Shown piece after piece: positions 63,590 to 64,000 of a DNA stretch of 64,000 nucleotides. The stretch is from the NCBI RefSeq assembly GCF_000143685.1, contig NC_014328.1, positions 3,472,001 to 3,536,000 of the forward strand. Reading direction: 5' to 3'. Source of the stretch: Clostridium ljungdahlii DSM 13528. Lineage in GTDB: Bacteria > Bacillota > Clostridia > Clostridiales > Clostridiaceae. The translations under genes were made by a program, and so were the position numbers. The first letter of the stretch is position 1, and each line of letters begins with the position of its first letter. The notes under the pieces were generated by a model that worked only from the letters and a program-made list of their open reading frames with translations, was not told where the DNA came from and searched no databases.

Positions 63590-64000
63590 GTGGAGAGTGT
63601 CTCAGAATTGATTGAAAGATTATACTCTAAAGATAATAAAGCTGCATACCAAGCATTACAGATATTAGAAAGTGAAAGTGAAAAATCTAATGCTGTTTAT
63701 AAGTTTTTTGATAGGTTTGCTGAAATGATTGAAAATAGCAATTCATATATACGAACCAGAGGCATTGTCTTAATATCTGTTAATGCTAAATGGGATACGG
63801 AAAACAAAGTTGACGAAATTATAGATGATTATTTAAAACATATTTTAGATGAAAAGCCAATTACAGCAAGACAATGTATTAAGTCATTGCCAAGTATTGC
63901 AAAATACAAATCAGATTTAGTTGAATGTATACGAGAAGCTTTATTGAAAGTAGATGTGACTATATATGGTGATAGTATGCAAACATTGATATATAAAGAT
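63590..64000 (+). CDS. SufBD-like/HEAT-repeat protein, 3' end outside window
   Basis: 137 codons to the window edge from GTG 63590 (after AGAAGGTG). The sequence VSELIERLYSKDNKAAYQAL, YIRTRGIVLISVNAKWD and ARQCIKSLPSIAKYKSDL is an alpha-helical repeat protein of the sort annotated as SufBD-like in Clostridium. The name reflects annotation habit; no Fe-S role is shown. Confidence 0.72.
   Translation, partial: MESVSELIERLYSKDNKAAYQALQILESESEKSNAVYKFFDRFAEMIENSNSYIRTRGIVLISVNAKWDTENKVDEIIDDYLKHILDEKPITARQCIKSLPSIAKYKSDLVECIREALLKVDVTIYGDSMQTLIYKD

Noticed and set aside
1..64000. CRISPR array
   Set aside because: No run of short direct repeats with regular unique spacers and no cas-like gene was seen.

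Overview
The window comes from a low-GC Clostridium-type Firmicute. The evidence is AT-rich codon use, frequent TTG and GTG starts with GGAGG-type ribosome binding sites, an anaerobic (cbi-type) cobalamin pathway, a DUF2325/DUF3892/DUF975 gene complement, and protein families typical of the C. kluyveri / C. ljungdahlii group. The species cannot be fixed from the sequence alone.

Layout. (1) 1-7510: the right end of a prophage or related integrative element. A leftward early block (recT, an SbcC-like ATPase, small unknown genes, an excisionase-like gene, two HTH regulators) faces a rightward lysogeny block (CI-like repressor, ImmA-like protease, tyrosine integrase). The integrase abuts the 3' end of a tRNA-Glu(CTC), the presumed attachment site. 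(2) 7697-9232: a dead ISNCY/IS1202-like insertion sequence with two frameshifts. (3) 9344-10916: a two-gene zinc/manganese-type ABC transporter whose promoter carries two AdcR-like boxes; then a DUF2325 gene. (4) 11724-31950: a 21-gene leftward cobalamin cluster. It starts from a cobalamin riboswitch and encodes uroporphyrinogen III formation (hemB, hemC, cobA/hemD), precorrin-2 oxidation, cobalt chelation (cbiK), the anaerobic corrin ring steps (cbiL, H, F, G, D, J, E, T, C), amidation (cbiA, cbiP), side-chain assembly (pduX-like, cobD, cbiB), cobT and the adenosyltransferase cobO. hemA/hemL, cobU and cobS are not in the window. (5) 32066-35690: cbiO/cbiQ-like ECF transporter genes, a Nudix hydrolase and a MocR regulator. 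(6) 35895-40268: two tandem YhgE/Pip membrane proteins. (7) 40434-57952: housekeeping and accessory genes, including a PTP-like phosphatase, metQ behind a SAM riboswitch, ddl and alr, a His-rich DMT exporter with a CsoR-like regulator, a beta-CASP nuclease, DUF554, a nitroreductase, a 2-hydroxyacid dehydrogenase, a secreted peptidase, an MFS transporter and a PAP2 phosphatase. (8) 58000-64000: a decayed accessory zone with small single-gene units and remnants of a P-loop kinase, a CPBP protease, IS3, IS66 and a DnaD-domain gene.

The least explained structure is a family of about 250-bp near-palindromic elements at 11463-11721, 41696-41985 (core-deleted), 45527-46040 and 51530-52044. Intact copies fold into a long hairpin whose 18-19 nt apical loop is almost invariant (core TGAGGTACGAG) while the stem below it varies with pairing kept. 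One end lies 1-5 bp after the stop codon of cobO, alr, the DMT gene, the nitroreductase gene and metQ. In the four intact cases the upstream gene's mRNA would always show the CTCGTACCTCA face of the loop. A second, unrelated structured repeat (28707-28835 and 54293-54472) resembles a non-autonomous IS200/IS605 derivative; one copy sits in frame inside cobD.
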